Shown in pieces: positions 18,673-27,443 of a stretch of DNA of 64,000 nucleotides. Made by a program: the position numbers and the translations under genes. The stretch covers positions 1 to 64,000 of the forward strand of contig NZ_JAKILG010000022.1 of assembly GCF_023283765.1 (NCBI RefSeq), written 5' to 3'. How positions within the stretch are numbered: position 1 is the first letter of the stretch; each line of letters starts with the position of its first letter. The notes under the pieces were generated by a model. It saw only the letters and a program-made list of their open reading frames with translations. It did no database searches and was not told the origin of the DNA. This DNA comes from Shewanella profunda (GTDB taxonomy: Bacteria; Pseudomonadota; Gammaproteobacteria; Enterobacterales; Shewanellaceae).

Positions 18673-19374
18673 CTAGAAATCCGTTTTACGACCTTGGTAG
18701 GTTGCACACATTTGTTGCATAAACGCCTCTTCATAAGCACGTAAACCACTCATTACTAAGGTTTTAATACCAGTTCCAACTAAGACGTCACCACTGTGCA
18801 ACTCAAAATGTAGCGTCACATCGCCACGCTTACCATCGATTTTCAAATCTTGCCCAACGAGGGATAGCGTGACTTCAACAAAATCGAGTGTAGTGAGGTC
18901 GAACGACATGCTCTCGTAAATAACCAATGGACGCTCTGGGTTTATCATCACTTGATGCTGTTTCATTAATGGCATCAAGATATCGATAAAATTATGCCCA
19001 GAAAACGCCACATAATGGCGAATAAAGGATTCTGTTTGTGCATCGCAGCGGCTCACATTGCCTTGGCGACTCACATTTAAATAGGTTTTATCTCTGCTAT
19101 CGCAAATCGAAAAACTATCATTAACTTGCTCGGGAAATTGCAATTCAACGCCATCACCCACCATGCCCGCAAAGCTAAATTTCATGCTCTGGCTCAAACC
19201 ATACTGAGTTAACACTAAGGCAAACAGTAAATCTCCCGGAACACAAAAACGCTTGGCACCGACATCGTGTATTGGATTAAAATCCTGTGCAACTTTCTTA
19301 GCGAAATCGCTGGCCTGCTGTGCGGAAACTGAAATTGCTTGATTTTGCTTGGAAAAATAAGGCGCTAGAAACAT
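18673..19374 (-). CDS. DUF3581 family protein
   Basis: A 233-residue cytoplasmic protein that I recognise as the DUF3581 family common in Shewanella and Vibrio. The function is unknown. Visible marks are the N-terminal MFLAPYFSKQ segment, FNPIHDVGAKRFCVPGD, which resembles the start of a hotdog/MaoC-like acyl hydratase motif, and a C-terminal LVGTGIKTLVMSG. There is no signal peptide or membrane helix. It stands alone, convergent with the chemoreceptor gene. The gap between them holds two direct copies of GCGCTATAC (18631 and 18651). Confidence 0.8.
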   Translation of the reverse strand: MFLAPYFSKQNQAISVSAQQASDFAKKVAQDFNPIHDVGAKRFCVPGDLLFALVLTQYGLSQSMKFSFAGMVGDGVELQFPEQVNDSFSICDSRDKTYLNVSRQGNVSRCDAQTESFIRHYVAFSGHNFIDILMPLMKQHQVMINPERPLVIYESMSFDLTTLDFVEVTLSLVGQDLKIDGKRGDVTLHFELHSGDVLVGTGIKTLVMSGLRAYEEAFMQQMCATYQGRKTDF

Positions 19375-19584
19375 ATAAACTCTATTATTAATGACTCAAA
19401 TAGGGATGGATAACAAAATTATCACGAGTCTACCCTAATTTAGGTATTTCACTCACCCGATGACTTGAATCCAACGAAGCCGTACAAAGTAACACTGTGA
19501 TAATATTTGTAAAGCTAATCGCATATAAGTTGGATTTATATCATTTATGGTTACGATTGAGTTTCCATGGCAAGATGCCTCGAT

Positions 19585-19815
19585 TTAGACCTTATTGAAC
19601 TCACGTTTCAATTGAAAACCATCATCCGTCACCAACTGTTCGAGCACCTCAACACGACGGCGCAGGGTTTCTAACTCGGTACGCAGCGCTTGGTTATCCA
19701 ACGCTTGCTCACGACTCGCCAATCTTTGCTTTTCACGGATCTTCATAATTGCCACAACATATCCCCCCACAATCGCAAGTATGGGAATAAGTAAAGCAAG
19801 AGCACCATTGTTCAT
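19585..19815 (-). CDS. Small membrane-anchored coiled-coil protein (PspB-like shape)
   Basis: A 76-residue protein with one N-terminal hydrophobic helix (about 5-24) and then a charged helix rich in Arg, Glu and Leu (about 28-65) that reads as coiled coil. The overall shape resembles phage-shock PspB, but no psp genes lie nearby and I cannot assign a family. AAGGAAT seven bases before the ATG at 19815 fixes the start. An upstream TTG at 19821 has poor spacing. It is a single gene. The function is unknown. Confidence 0.65.
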   Translation of the reverse strand: MNNGALALLIPILAIVGGYVVAIMKIREKQRLASREQALDNQALRTELETLRRRVEVLEQLVTDDGFQLKREFNKV

Positions 19816-19821
19816 AATCAA

Positions 19822-20165
19822 TTCCTTTAGTTATTAGGGCGTGTTGACGTTTCAGGATTTATTTTTGCAGCGATTTGGCTGGCTTTTATGCAAGGCAAAG
19901 TCCGTGCGATATAGTTATTCTACATAAACGGGCGATAACGTAGCAGAAACGCCAGCCATGCTCTTACTTTCTTTCATACGAGCCGCTCGTCATTTGAATT
20001 GAATAACACCACTTCACTCCTCATTTCGCGATCAAGAGCTTACCAGAGCGAACAACATTTAATCTCAAAACGTTAGCATGCCATAGCATTCATAGTAGCA
20101 ATAAGTATGTTCAAGATACTCCAAATGCACCAGTGACAAAAGTCATGAGGTTTGGCTAAGCAAGG
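19822..20165. other. Intergenic region with a possible dispersed repeat
   Basis: 344 bases without a gene. The stretch 19846-19960 has short inverted words (GGCTGGC at 19877-19883 and GCCAGCC at 19953-19959). Its composition looks like an interspersed intergenic repeat of Shewanella, recalled only loosely. No second copy occurs in this window. Confidence 0.3.
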
Positions 20166-20591
20166 TCATTCCTTATCAAAACTATCCACAACGATAGCAC
20201 CCATGGAGGCAGGCATAGTGATCACTATGATCCGTTTAATCGAGGTCAGAGGATCCTCAAAAAATGGCAGTTTATCGAGACAAAGTAATACCAGAAAAAC
20301 AACAAGTGCCGTAAGAAAATATGCCACCACTATCCGAAAAACAAACACAGGGATCCGTGCTCGAATATTCTGTTGGAACACGCTGTGGTAGGTAAATACC
20401 CCGAGAAATAACAGCGATAGGCAAAAGAGCATAGCGATATTCAATAAAGGCAAGGTCTCACCCAGTCGCCACGACTCCTCCGAGAATGCGATAGGCACCG
20501 CAAGGGCAAAAGCTCCTACGCACACTTGAATTGCATCCTCAATATTGAAGCGAAAGGTGCTGAAACTAAAAACATTAAAACTGAAAGCCAT
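20166..20591 (-). CDS. Small integral membrane protein (DUF2391-like)
   Basis: A 141-residue inner-membrane protein with four hydrophobic helices (about 22-40, 52-70, 85-108 and 120-135 of the shortened form). It resembles the DUF2391/TIGR02587 group by composition and the IEDAIQVCVGAFALAVPIAF opening, but that match is from memory. AAGGA six bases before the ATG at 20591 makes this the best start. Upstream in-frame ATGs at 20597 and 20612 lie on or before the ribosome-binding site. The function is unknown, and no partner gene is adjacent. Confidence 0.6.
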   Translation of the reverse strand: MAFSFNVFSFSTFRFNIEDAIQVCVGAFALAVPIAFSEESWRLGETLPLLNIAMLFCLSLLFLGVFTYHSVFQQNIRARIPVFVFRIVVAYFLTALVVFLVLLCLDKLPFFEDPLTSIKRIIVITMPASMGAIVVDSFDKE

Positions 20592-20970
20592 GCTCATTCC
20601 TTGTTCTTTCAATGTGTCGAACTAGCAGAAATCATGTCGACTAAGACAAACTATACAAGAAATGAATAAAAACTTGGCAGAATAATAAGTACCTATAATT
20701 TAATGGGAGCAATTGGCTTGGAAGGGCATTTGCATCTTCTGTCTATCTTGATATTTAAAACTGATCTGATTATCGATATAGTTGGTAGCGAATGACATGC
20801 CGATACTCCCAAGTGAGTCATCCTTGTTAGATAGCCTCTAGTCAGTATTGGGGATGACAGAAAAAGGATCGTCTTATCAATAACGCTTTAAATATCGTAC
20901 TCTTCGAGTGCAGGCCACGTAACAAATTGCTCACCCTTTAGGTGTGCTTTAGCCATATTAGAGAAAACAA
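20592..20970. other. Intergenic region, 379 bp
   Basis: The divergent spacer between the small membrane protein and the acetyltransferase. It is AT-rich, with no ORF, hairpin or recognisable regulatory site. Confidence 0.5.
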
Positions 20971-21462
20971 ATGATTCGTCAGGTAAAAAAAGAAGATGCT
21001 TATAATATTGCGAAAATTTATAACTACTATATAGAAAATACTTCAGTAACCTTCGAGCTTAAACCCGTTTCTACTCCTGAAATGGAGCAACGTATAGAAG
21101 ACGCCTGTAATAGTGAACTTCCATGGCTCGTAGCTGAGAACAATGGACACATAATCGGCTACTGTTATGCAAGTAAATGGAAAGGCCGCTGTGCATATCG
21201 TTACTCCGTTGAGGTGACCGTTTATTTAGATTTTTCTATCACCTCTCAAGGTTGGGGTACTATGCTCTATGAACAACTGCTGACACAGTTAAAAAGTTTG
21301 CAAGTTCACGCTGTTATTGGTGGTATAGCTTTACCCAACGAAGCCAGTGTTGCATTACATGAAAAATTCGGCATGAAGAAAGTGGCACATTTCAAAGAGG
21401 TGGGGCGTAAATTTGAGAACTGGGTAGATGTCGGCTACTGGCAGTGTATACTCAATGCCTGA
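20971..21462 (+). CDS. GNAT N-acetyltransferase (phosphinothricin/methionine sulfone acetyltransferase-like)
   Basis: A 163-residue single-domain acetyltransferase of the PAT/MddA group. It would transfer acetyl from acetyl-CoA to the amino group of a small amino-acid analogue such as methionine sulfone, sulfoximine or phosphinothricin. The N-terminal IRQVKKEDAYNIAKIYNYYI, a VEVTVYLD strand, and the acetyl-CoA loop (QGWGTMLYEQLL, an R/QxxGxG/A type motif) are visible. GGIALPNEASVALHEKFGM matches the conserved end of the fold. The length is normal and there is no operon partner. The natural substrate is not determined by sequence. Confidence 0.85.
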   Translation: MIRQVKKEDAYNIAKIYNYYIENTSVTFELKPVSTPEMEQRIEDACNSELPWLVAENNGHIIGYCYASKWKGRCAYRYSVEVTVYLDFSITSQGWGTMLYEQLLTQLKSLQVHAVIGGIALPNEASVALHEKFGMKKVAHFKEVGRKFENWVDVGYWQCILNA

Positions 21463-21840
21463 TCAAGCTTCAGAGAAATCGCCATCCTTTTATGCTGCTT
21501 AAACCGAACACGTAGATAGTTATTATTTACTAAGCTCGAGTCTCTATATCTGTTGTGTTGGGTCTGATCCCCTCCTAAGTCTACGTTTTGTCCTGTTAGA
21601 ATAATTGACTTTGCAAACCTTCAATCCTTTGCTTTACCTTTCCCCAAATGACCAAAATCTAGATCATAAATACCCGTTCTTTCTACTCCTGATTTATTGT
21701 ATTTAGATCACCAAATATAAAAATAATGAATTATTACAATGATGCTAAATATTAATATTCACTACATTAGCGACGATAGAATGGCATTCGTTCAGATGAT
21801 AAAGTTATCATGCTGCGGGTATAAACAAACTATGCCAACA
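21463..21840. other. Intergenic region, 378 bp
   Basis: The spacer between convergent genes. It contains a GGGTCTGATCCCC-like imperfect palindrome near 21558-21572 and an AT-rich second half. No ORF was seen. Confidence 0.4.
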
Positions 21841-22119
21841 TCATGTTCGATACAGCACTTTGACTACATGCCAGCCAAACTTAGTTTTCACTATATGTGG
21901 CACCAGCAATTCACCTGAAAATGCAACCTTATCGAACTGTGGCACCATTTGGCCTTTTTTGAACTCGCCTAAATCGCCGCCTTTTTTGGCCGAAGGGCAA
22001 GAGGAGAAGCGTTTAGCGAGCACAGCAAAATTAGCACCATTATTCAATTGCTTAATAATGTCTTCTGCCTGCTCTTTATGTTTAACTAAAATATGCACGG
22101 CTGCCGCAGTTTTAAACAT
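21841..22119 (-). CDS. ppiC: Peptidyl-prolyl cis-trans isomerase PpiC (parvulin)
   Basis: A 92-residue single-domain parvulin that speeds cis-trans isomerisation of X-Pro bonds in the cytoplasm. It starts almost directly with the core, has no signal peptide, and shows the family motifs: AAVHILVKH at the start, [21 protein letters not shown] in the middle, and [13 protein letters not shown] at the end. The length equals E. coli PpiC. It is monocistronic. A MITE-like element begins 80 bases upstream. Confidence 0.94.
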   Translation of the reverse strand: MFKTAAAVHILVKHKEQAEDIIKQLNNGANFAVLAKRFSSCPSAKKGGDLGEFKKGQMVPQFDKVAFSGELLVPHIVKTKFGWHVVKVLYRT

Positions 22120-22198
22120 CTCGGTATCTCTCTATCAATAGCAGTGGCACAACCAAACCAATCAAGCGGATGCCACCGCGACAAATCTGTTACTTACT

Positions 22199-22463
22199 AT
22201 ACCAATCGTATTAAATATCTGTTCATTCAGCGGGAGTTCAACGCGCTTTAGACAAGGCGAAGGCTTGAAGGCATAGTGGTGCTCTGTCAAAAGCCTTTAA
22301 CGCAGTATAAAGCGCTTTGAAACCCGTCCTTTGGGAGCTTCACAGGCACCCCACTCCCGTCTTGCATTGACTTAAAAGGGAATGACCATTTCTGCGTCAA
22401 TGCGCCTTGGATTGAGATGCCTGCGAGGCTCTGAACTGATTAGATATTTAATGTGATTGGTAT
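22199..22463. mobile_element. MITE-like non-autonomous element with terminal inverted repeats
   Basis: About 265 bp without an ORF, bounded by inverted repeats at 22199-22220 (ATACCAATCGTATTAAATAT...) and 22442-22463 that match at 20 of 22 positions. The interior has several short palindromic stretches. The right end touches the last base of the mrcB stop codon. The ends resemble ATACCAATC-type repeats scattered in Vibrio and Shewanella genomes, recalled from memory. A possible TA duplication flanks it, but this is not certain. Confidence 0.7.
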
Positions 22464-24787
22464 TATTGACCTAAAATTTTCTGCCACCACTGCAAAGGCT
22501 CACCGCAGTTTTGTGCAGGATTATAGGTTTCCTTTAATGCGGGCAGAGCCTCAACATTGCCACAACCCGCTTCTTTGGCAATGCCAGTATCACGGTCAAA
22601 ATAACCCCGTACCACACCAGTGACAGGGATTGAACGTAACCCAATAGGCGGACGCTCATTTAAGAAAGATTGATACACGGCCATAGCGCCACTACTACCA
22701 TAGAGGCTAGTTTTACCGTTATCGTCCCGTCCGACCCAAATTGCCGCAATGTTACGCTCATCAAACCCCGCAAACCAAGAGTCACGGCTATCGTTACTGG
22801 TTCCGGTTTTACCCGCAAGTGCCACCCCAGGGAAGGCATTGCCTAACCGTGTTGCCGTACCAGAACGCACCACCTGCTGCATCGCATATTGCACGAGAAA
22901 ATCGGTCTCTGCTGGAATGGCTTGTTCTTTAGGTGAACGAGTTACGGGCAAGGGATCATTATGACTATCCAGTACTGCGGTAACGGTAGTGAGCTTACGA
23001 TAAGCCCCATTATCGGCAAGGGTTTGGTACACCTGCGCAACCATTAATGGCGAGCCATTTACGGCACCGAGTAACATGGATGGATACTCGTTTAAAGGTT
23101 CTTCCCAACCAGATTTGGCTAGGGTAGTTGCCACCGCATCCACGCCAACCGCAATACCTAGGTTTACCGTGGGCACGTTCATCGATTTTTTCAGCGCCGT
23201 TAACAACGATACTTGACCACTAAACTTCTTATCGAAGTTTTGCGGCGACCAGGTTTTACCTTGTTCATTTTTTAAGGTAATAGGTTGATCTTTAAGCGGT
23301 GTTGCCAATGTGAATTGGCTATTAGGAGCCAATGCCGTGGCGTACACAAAGGGCTTAATTAATGAACCAATGGGGCGGCGAATTTCAACCGCGCGGTTAA
23401 ATCCATCAAAACCCGGCGTTTTATCGCCCACCATTGCGGCAATACCACCAGTGTATTTGTCGGTCACCACCATACCAATCTGCAATGATTTATTGCCTTT
23501 ATCTAAGCTTTTAAAGGTTTTCATCACCGCATTTTCGGCAGCTTCTTGGGCCATTGGATCTAGAGTGGTATAGATTTTCACACCCGATTGTTTCAGTAAA
23601 GCATCACCATAACGTTGATTAAGTTCTTGCTTCACCAAAGCATAGAAAGCAGGCAATTTCTGATGAACTGGCTTACTTTGACTTCGTAATCCCAGTGGTG
23701 ACTCCACTGCAGCCTTGTACTGAGCCGTATTTAACTCACCCGCATCCATCAATAAACGCAGCACGAGATCGCGTCTTTCTTGGCTACGCTCAGGGTATTT
23801 CCACGGATTGTAGTAAGATGGACCTTTAATTGCTGCCACAAGAAACGCCTGCTGAGGCGCTGTAAGTTCGCTAATCGGACGACCAAAATAAAACTGTGAG
23901 GCCAGTCCCATACCATGTACGGCACGGGATTTGTCCTGCCCCATATAAACTTCATTTAAATAGGCTTCGAGAATTTCTTCCTTGCTGTAGCGGAAATCAA
24001 TAATCACCGCCATTAGAGCTTCCCGCACTTTACGCAGCAAAGAGCGCTCACTCGACAAGAAGAAGTTTTTCGCAAGCTGCTGAGTGAGTGTTGAGCCGCC
24101 TTGCACCGTACGTCCTGCGCTTAAATTGACAAAGGCGGCGCGAAGAATAGCAAAAGGATTAACACCATGGTGCTCATAGAAACTACGATCCTCCACCAGT
24201 AGTAGTGCCTGAATAATTAATTTTGGCATTTCTTCGGTTGGCACAAATAATCTGTCTTCACCGTCGCCCGCAATAATACGATCGAGTAATACGGGTTCTA
24301 AGTGGAATACCGCCAATTGACGCTTATCTTCTACCCGCGCGACTGAACTTACGCCATCACTGTCGAAGCTTATCATCACTCTTTGCTCAACTTGATTGCC
24401 TTCAGGATGTAAAAAGGGTCGACGCCATAACTCAATACGGGTACTCGATGCTGAAAATTCACCTACTTGCCGTGGGTTAGCCACCTTGCGATAACCAAGT
24501 AATTTAAGTTCAGCCATTAATTGGGGGTGACTGACGGCGGCGCCTGGATACAAGGCCATCGAACGGCTAAATACTTGGGCAGGTAGATGCCATTTTTGCC
24601 CTTCAAATTTTTGGGCAATAATTTGATCGAGGTAAATACTGTAAAAAGTAACTACGGCAAGCCCTACTAATGCCAGCTTCCAAGTGAGCGACCAGATGTG
24701 TCCAAAGAGCCCGCGACTGCTTTTTGCCTTGCGCTGGGCGGGTGTTTTTTTTGTCGTCTTAGTTGTCATATCTACTTCATCATTCAC
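22463..24787 (-). CDS. mrcB: Bifunctional penicillin-binding protein 1B
   Basis: A 774-residue class A PBP that polymerises and cross-links peptidoglycan in the periplasm. A basic cytoplasmic tail is followed by a membrane helix (about 33-52) and a UB2H-like region with which the LpoB activator would interact. The GT51 transglycosylase carries the catalytic Glu in VEDRSFYEHHG and also GGSTLTQQLAKN. The transpeptidase has SxxK as SLIK, SxN as SMN, and KTGTSND. The two ATGs at 24787 and 24772 cannot be separated by ribosome-binding site. The 3' end abuts a MITE-like element, which supplies no extra codons. It lies 62 bases after hrpB on the same strand. Confidence 0.94.
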   Translation of the reverse strand: MNDEVDMTTKTTKKTPAQRKAKSSRGLFGHIWSLTWKLALVGLAVVTFYSIYLDQIIAQKFEGQKWHLPAQVFSRSMALYPGAAVSHPQLMAELKLLGYRKVANPRQVGEFSASSTRIELWRRPFLHPEGNQVEQRVMISFDSDGVSSVARVEDKRQLAVFHLEPVLLDRIIAGDGEDRLFVPTEEMPKLIIQALLLVEDRSFYEHHGVNPFAILRAAFVNLSAGRTVQGGSTLTQQLAKNFFLSSERSLLRKVREALMAVIIDFRYSKEEILEAYLNEVYMGQDKSRAVHGMGLASQFYFGRPISELTAPQQAFLVAAIKGPSYYNPWKYPERSQERRDLVLRLLMDAGELNTAQYKAAVESPLGLRSQSKPVHQKLPAFYALVKQELNQRYGDALLKQSGVKIYTTLDPMAQEAAENAVMKTFKSLDKGNKSLQIGMVVTDKYTGGIAAMVGDKTPGFDGFNRAVEIRRPIGSLIKPFVYATALAPNSQFTLATPLKDQPITLKNEQGKTWSPQNFDKKFSGQVSLLTALKKSMNVPTVNLGIAVGVDAVATTLAKSGWEEPLNEYPSMLLGAVNGSPLMVAQVYQTLADNGAYRKLTTVTAVLDSHNDPLPVTRSPKEQAIPAETDFLVQYAMQQVVRSGTATRLGNAFPGVALAGKTGTSNDSRDSWFAGFDERNIAAIWVGRDDNGKTSLYGSSGAMAVYQSFLNERPPIGLRSIPVTGVVRGYFDRDTGIAKEAGCGNVEALPALKETYNPAQNCGEPLQWWQKILGQ

Positions 24788-24849
24788 ACATTAAAGACAT
24801 CAGTCACGGGCACAACACCTAAATGTTGTAAATCAAAGCAGCCTAAAAG

Positions 24850-27369
24850 CTATGACTGAGATAAACCCAAGGTTTTCTTCTTGGTATATTTTGTAGGTAA
24901 AGTATTCACAGGATCGTCCGGCCACAGATGTTTTGGATAACGGCCACGCATTTCTTTTTTCACTTCAACATAGGGGCCCTGCCAAAAACTGGCTAAATCC
25001 GCCGTCAGTGCCAATGGGCGCTGTGCTGGCGACAATAGCTCCATAGTCACCTTAAGCTTACCCTGTGCCAATATTGGGCTTTGTGCCATGCCAAAGGTTT
25101 CTTGTAATCTCACCCTAAGCAAGGCTCGCCCAGACGCGTCATACACTATCGGGGCATAAGTCCCTGTAACTAACGGCCAAGAGGTAGGCAAGAATGTATC
25201 GAGCATTTGTTGCTGCTGCCAGCTCAATTGGTTTGCCATAAAGCTAAAACAATCGAGTTTCTGTAATTGCGGCAGATTATTCACATTTTCAAGGTAAGGT
25301 GCCAGCCAAGTTTCAAGGTTTGCCAATAATACTGTATCACTCATATCCGGCCAGTCAGCACTGACATCGAGCTCTTTAGCCAGCTTTAGTCGATATTGGA
25401 ATTGTTCTAAGTTAGCGTTCCAGTTGAGGATTTGTAAACCCTGCTGACGAATGTAGTTCAGTAATGCAGCCACTATTTGCGGGCGTTCAGGTTTAGCTAT
25501 TGATTCAGATTTGATCAATATTTGCCCGATTTTATATTGGCGCTCTGCCACCACTCGCCCTTTTGCCTCATCCCAACCGCATTGTTCGGTGATTTCAAGT
25601 AAGGACTTTAATGACTCATCGAACAAATTGGGGTGCAACTGACTTGCCAAATAGATCCGACCTGCACTTTTACCTTCGGTTTCTTGAAAGTCCGCCACGA
25701 CAAGCCATGGAGTTTGCGCAAGTCCATCCTCGGCGGCGAGCACAACACCGGTGCCATTAGCCAATTGATATCCCTCTACGCCGCGCGCCCTAGCGATACG
25801 ATCAGGATAGGCAAATGCCAATAATAACCCTACATCTTTATGATGAGCATGGGAGGCTATCACGCTTAAACCGTCAGACACAGTTAACTTTCTTTGCCAT
25901 TGTTTTACCTGCTGCCCCACTTGTCCCTGAGTCGCAAAGTGCAGATAATTCATAATATCTGCACCCTTTTTGGGTAAGCCTCTGGCTTCTAAAATCCCCG
26001 CAAGCAAGCAGGCTAAGCTAGTTAATTCTGGTTGTGATAGCTGCTCAGCTAAGGTTTTAGCACTCAATAACATATGGGCAAGCCGAGGATGGCAACCTAA
26101 CTCATAGGCAGCTTTGCCATGGGAAGTTAACTTATTTTGGGGATCAACCATCCCTAAATGCTGTAACAGCCGCCAAGCTAGTGCTTCATTTACCTTGGGC
26201 GGCGAAGTAAGTAACATCAGGTCACTAAACGACTTTGCCCCCCAATAGGCACAATCGTGGGCCATCGAGACAAGATCCGCTTGGTAAATTTCAGGCTCAT
26301 CGGCCTTTAGCATTCGCCCTTGCTCTTCTTGGCTCCATAATCTAACACATATACCCGCGGCTAAACGCCCTGCACGCCCAGCACGTTGAGTTGCCGAGGC
26401 TTGGCTAATACGTTTTAAACTGAGGCGAGTAACGCCAGTTTTAGGATTAAAACTCGCCTGACGCTTATAACCACTGTCTATAACAAAGCCAATGCCATCA
26501 ATCGTTAAGCTCGATTCTGCTACGTTGGTTGCCAACACAATTTTACGCTTTCCCTGTGTCGATACCGCTATGGCGCGATCTTGCTCAGCACCAGAAAGTT
26601 CACCGTATAGTGGACATATCAAAAAAGTATCACTGTCGAGACGCTCACCCAAATACTGCACTAATCGCAGGATTTCAGCTTTGCCGGGTAAAAAGATTAA
26701 TACATCATTGTGAGTGGTATTTTTTTCAGTAACGGCATTTGAACCGACAAGCTCGACAATGCAGCGACCAAGATGATCCAACCAATGCTGCTGACTTGGC
26801 ACGGGGCAATATTCAACTTCAACGGGGAAACTGCGACCTTCACTGTGTAAAATCGCCGCCGAGGGCATTAATTCACCCAAGGCTAAGCCAGATAACGTCG
26901 CCGACATAGCCAATATTTTTAAATCATCACGCAGGGAAGCTTGTACTTCGAGCGCTAAGGCAAGGCCAAGATCCGTTGTAAGATGCCGCTCGTGGATCTC
27001 ATCAAAAATGATCACTTCAATCCCTTTTAATTCAGGATCTTGCTGGATCATCCGCGTTAAAATCCCTTCGGTAACTATCTCTAAGCGTGTATTAGCGCTG
27101 ACTTTAGACTCTCCACGCACCCGATACCCTATCTCTTGCCCTACGCTCTGTTGTCGGCAGCTAGCAATATAATGCGCCACACTACGGGCGGCGACCCGAC
27201 GCGGTTCCAACATTAGGATACGCCCAGTGACTTCAGGCCAATCCAACATAGCCAAAGGCAAAGCGGTAGATTTACCCGCCCCCGTTGGTGCCTCAAGGAT
27301 GACTTGGGCATGGGTAGAGAATGCAGCGCGCAGCGGAGCAAGTAGAGAATGAATGGGTAGAGAGTTCAA
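24850..27369 (-). CDS. hrpB: ATP-dependent helicase HrpB
   Basis: An 839-residue DEAH-box helicase of the HrpA/HrpB group. Motif I is APTGAGKST (about 28-36), motif II is DEIHERH, motif III is SATLSG, and motif VI is QRAGRAGR. These are followed by the HA2/winged region and a C-terminal HrpB-specific domain ending with LWPDDPVNTLPT. The family is presumed to unwind RNA, and the precise task of HrpB is not settled. The length is typical and all motifs are intact. It lies between the c-di-GMP protein gene (74 bases upstream) and mrcB, all on minus; hrpB next to mrcB is a common gammaproteobacterial arrangement. Confidence 0.95.
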   Translation of the reverse strand: MNSLPIHSLLAPLRAAFSTHAQVILEAPTGAGKSTALPLAMLDWPEVTGRILMLEPRRVAARSVAHYIASCRQQSVGQEIGYRVRGESKVSANTRLEIVTEGILTRMIQQDPELKGIEVIIFDEIHERHLTTDLGLALALEVQASLRDDLKILAMSATLSGLALGELMPSAAILHSEGRSFPVEVEYCPVPSQQHWLDHLGRCIVELVGSNAVTEKNTTHNDVLIFLPGKAEILRLVQYLGERLDSDTFLICPLYGELSGAEQDRAIAVSTQGKRKIVLATNVAESSLTIDGIGFVIDSGYKRQASFNPKTGVTRLSLKRISQASATQRAGRAGRLAAGICVRLWSQEEQGRMLKADEPEIYQADLVSMAHDCAYWGAKSFSDLMLLTSPPKVNEALAWRLLQHLGMVDPQNKLTSHGKAAYELGCHPRLAHMLLSAKTLAEQLSQPELTSLACLLAGILEARGLPKKGADIMNYLHFATQGQVGQQVKQWQRKLTVSDGLSVIASHAHHKDVGLLLAFAYPDRIARARGVEGYQLANGTGVVLAAEDGLAQTPWLVVADFQETEGKSAGRIYLASQLHPNLFDESLKSLLEITEQCGWDEAKGRVVAERQYKIGQILIKSESIAKPERPQIVAALLNYIRQQGLQILNWNANLEQFQYRLKLAKELDVSADWPDMSDTVLLANLETWLAPYLENVNNLPQLQKLDCFSFMANQLSWQQQQMLDTFLPTSWPLVTGTYAPIVYDASGRALLRVRLQETFGMAQSPILAQGKLKVTMELLSPAQRPLALTADLASFWQGPYVEVKKEMRGRYPKHLWPDDPVNTLPTKYTKKKTLGLSQS

Positions 27370-27443
27370 AGATCAAATATCAAAGACCAAAACAAGTCGT
27401 CAGTGTACTAATAATCGGCTTTAAGTACCATTTCGCTGTGGAT

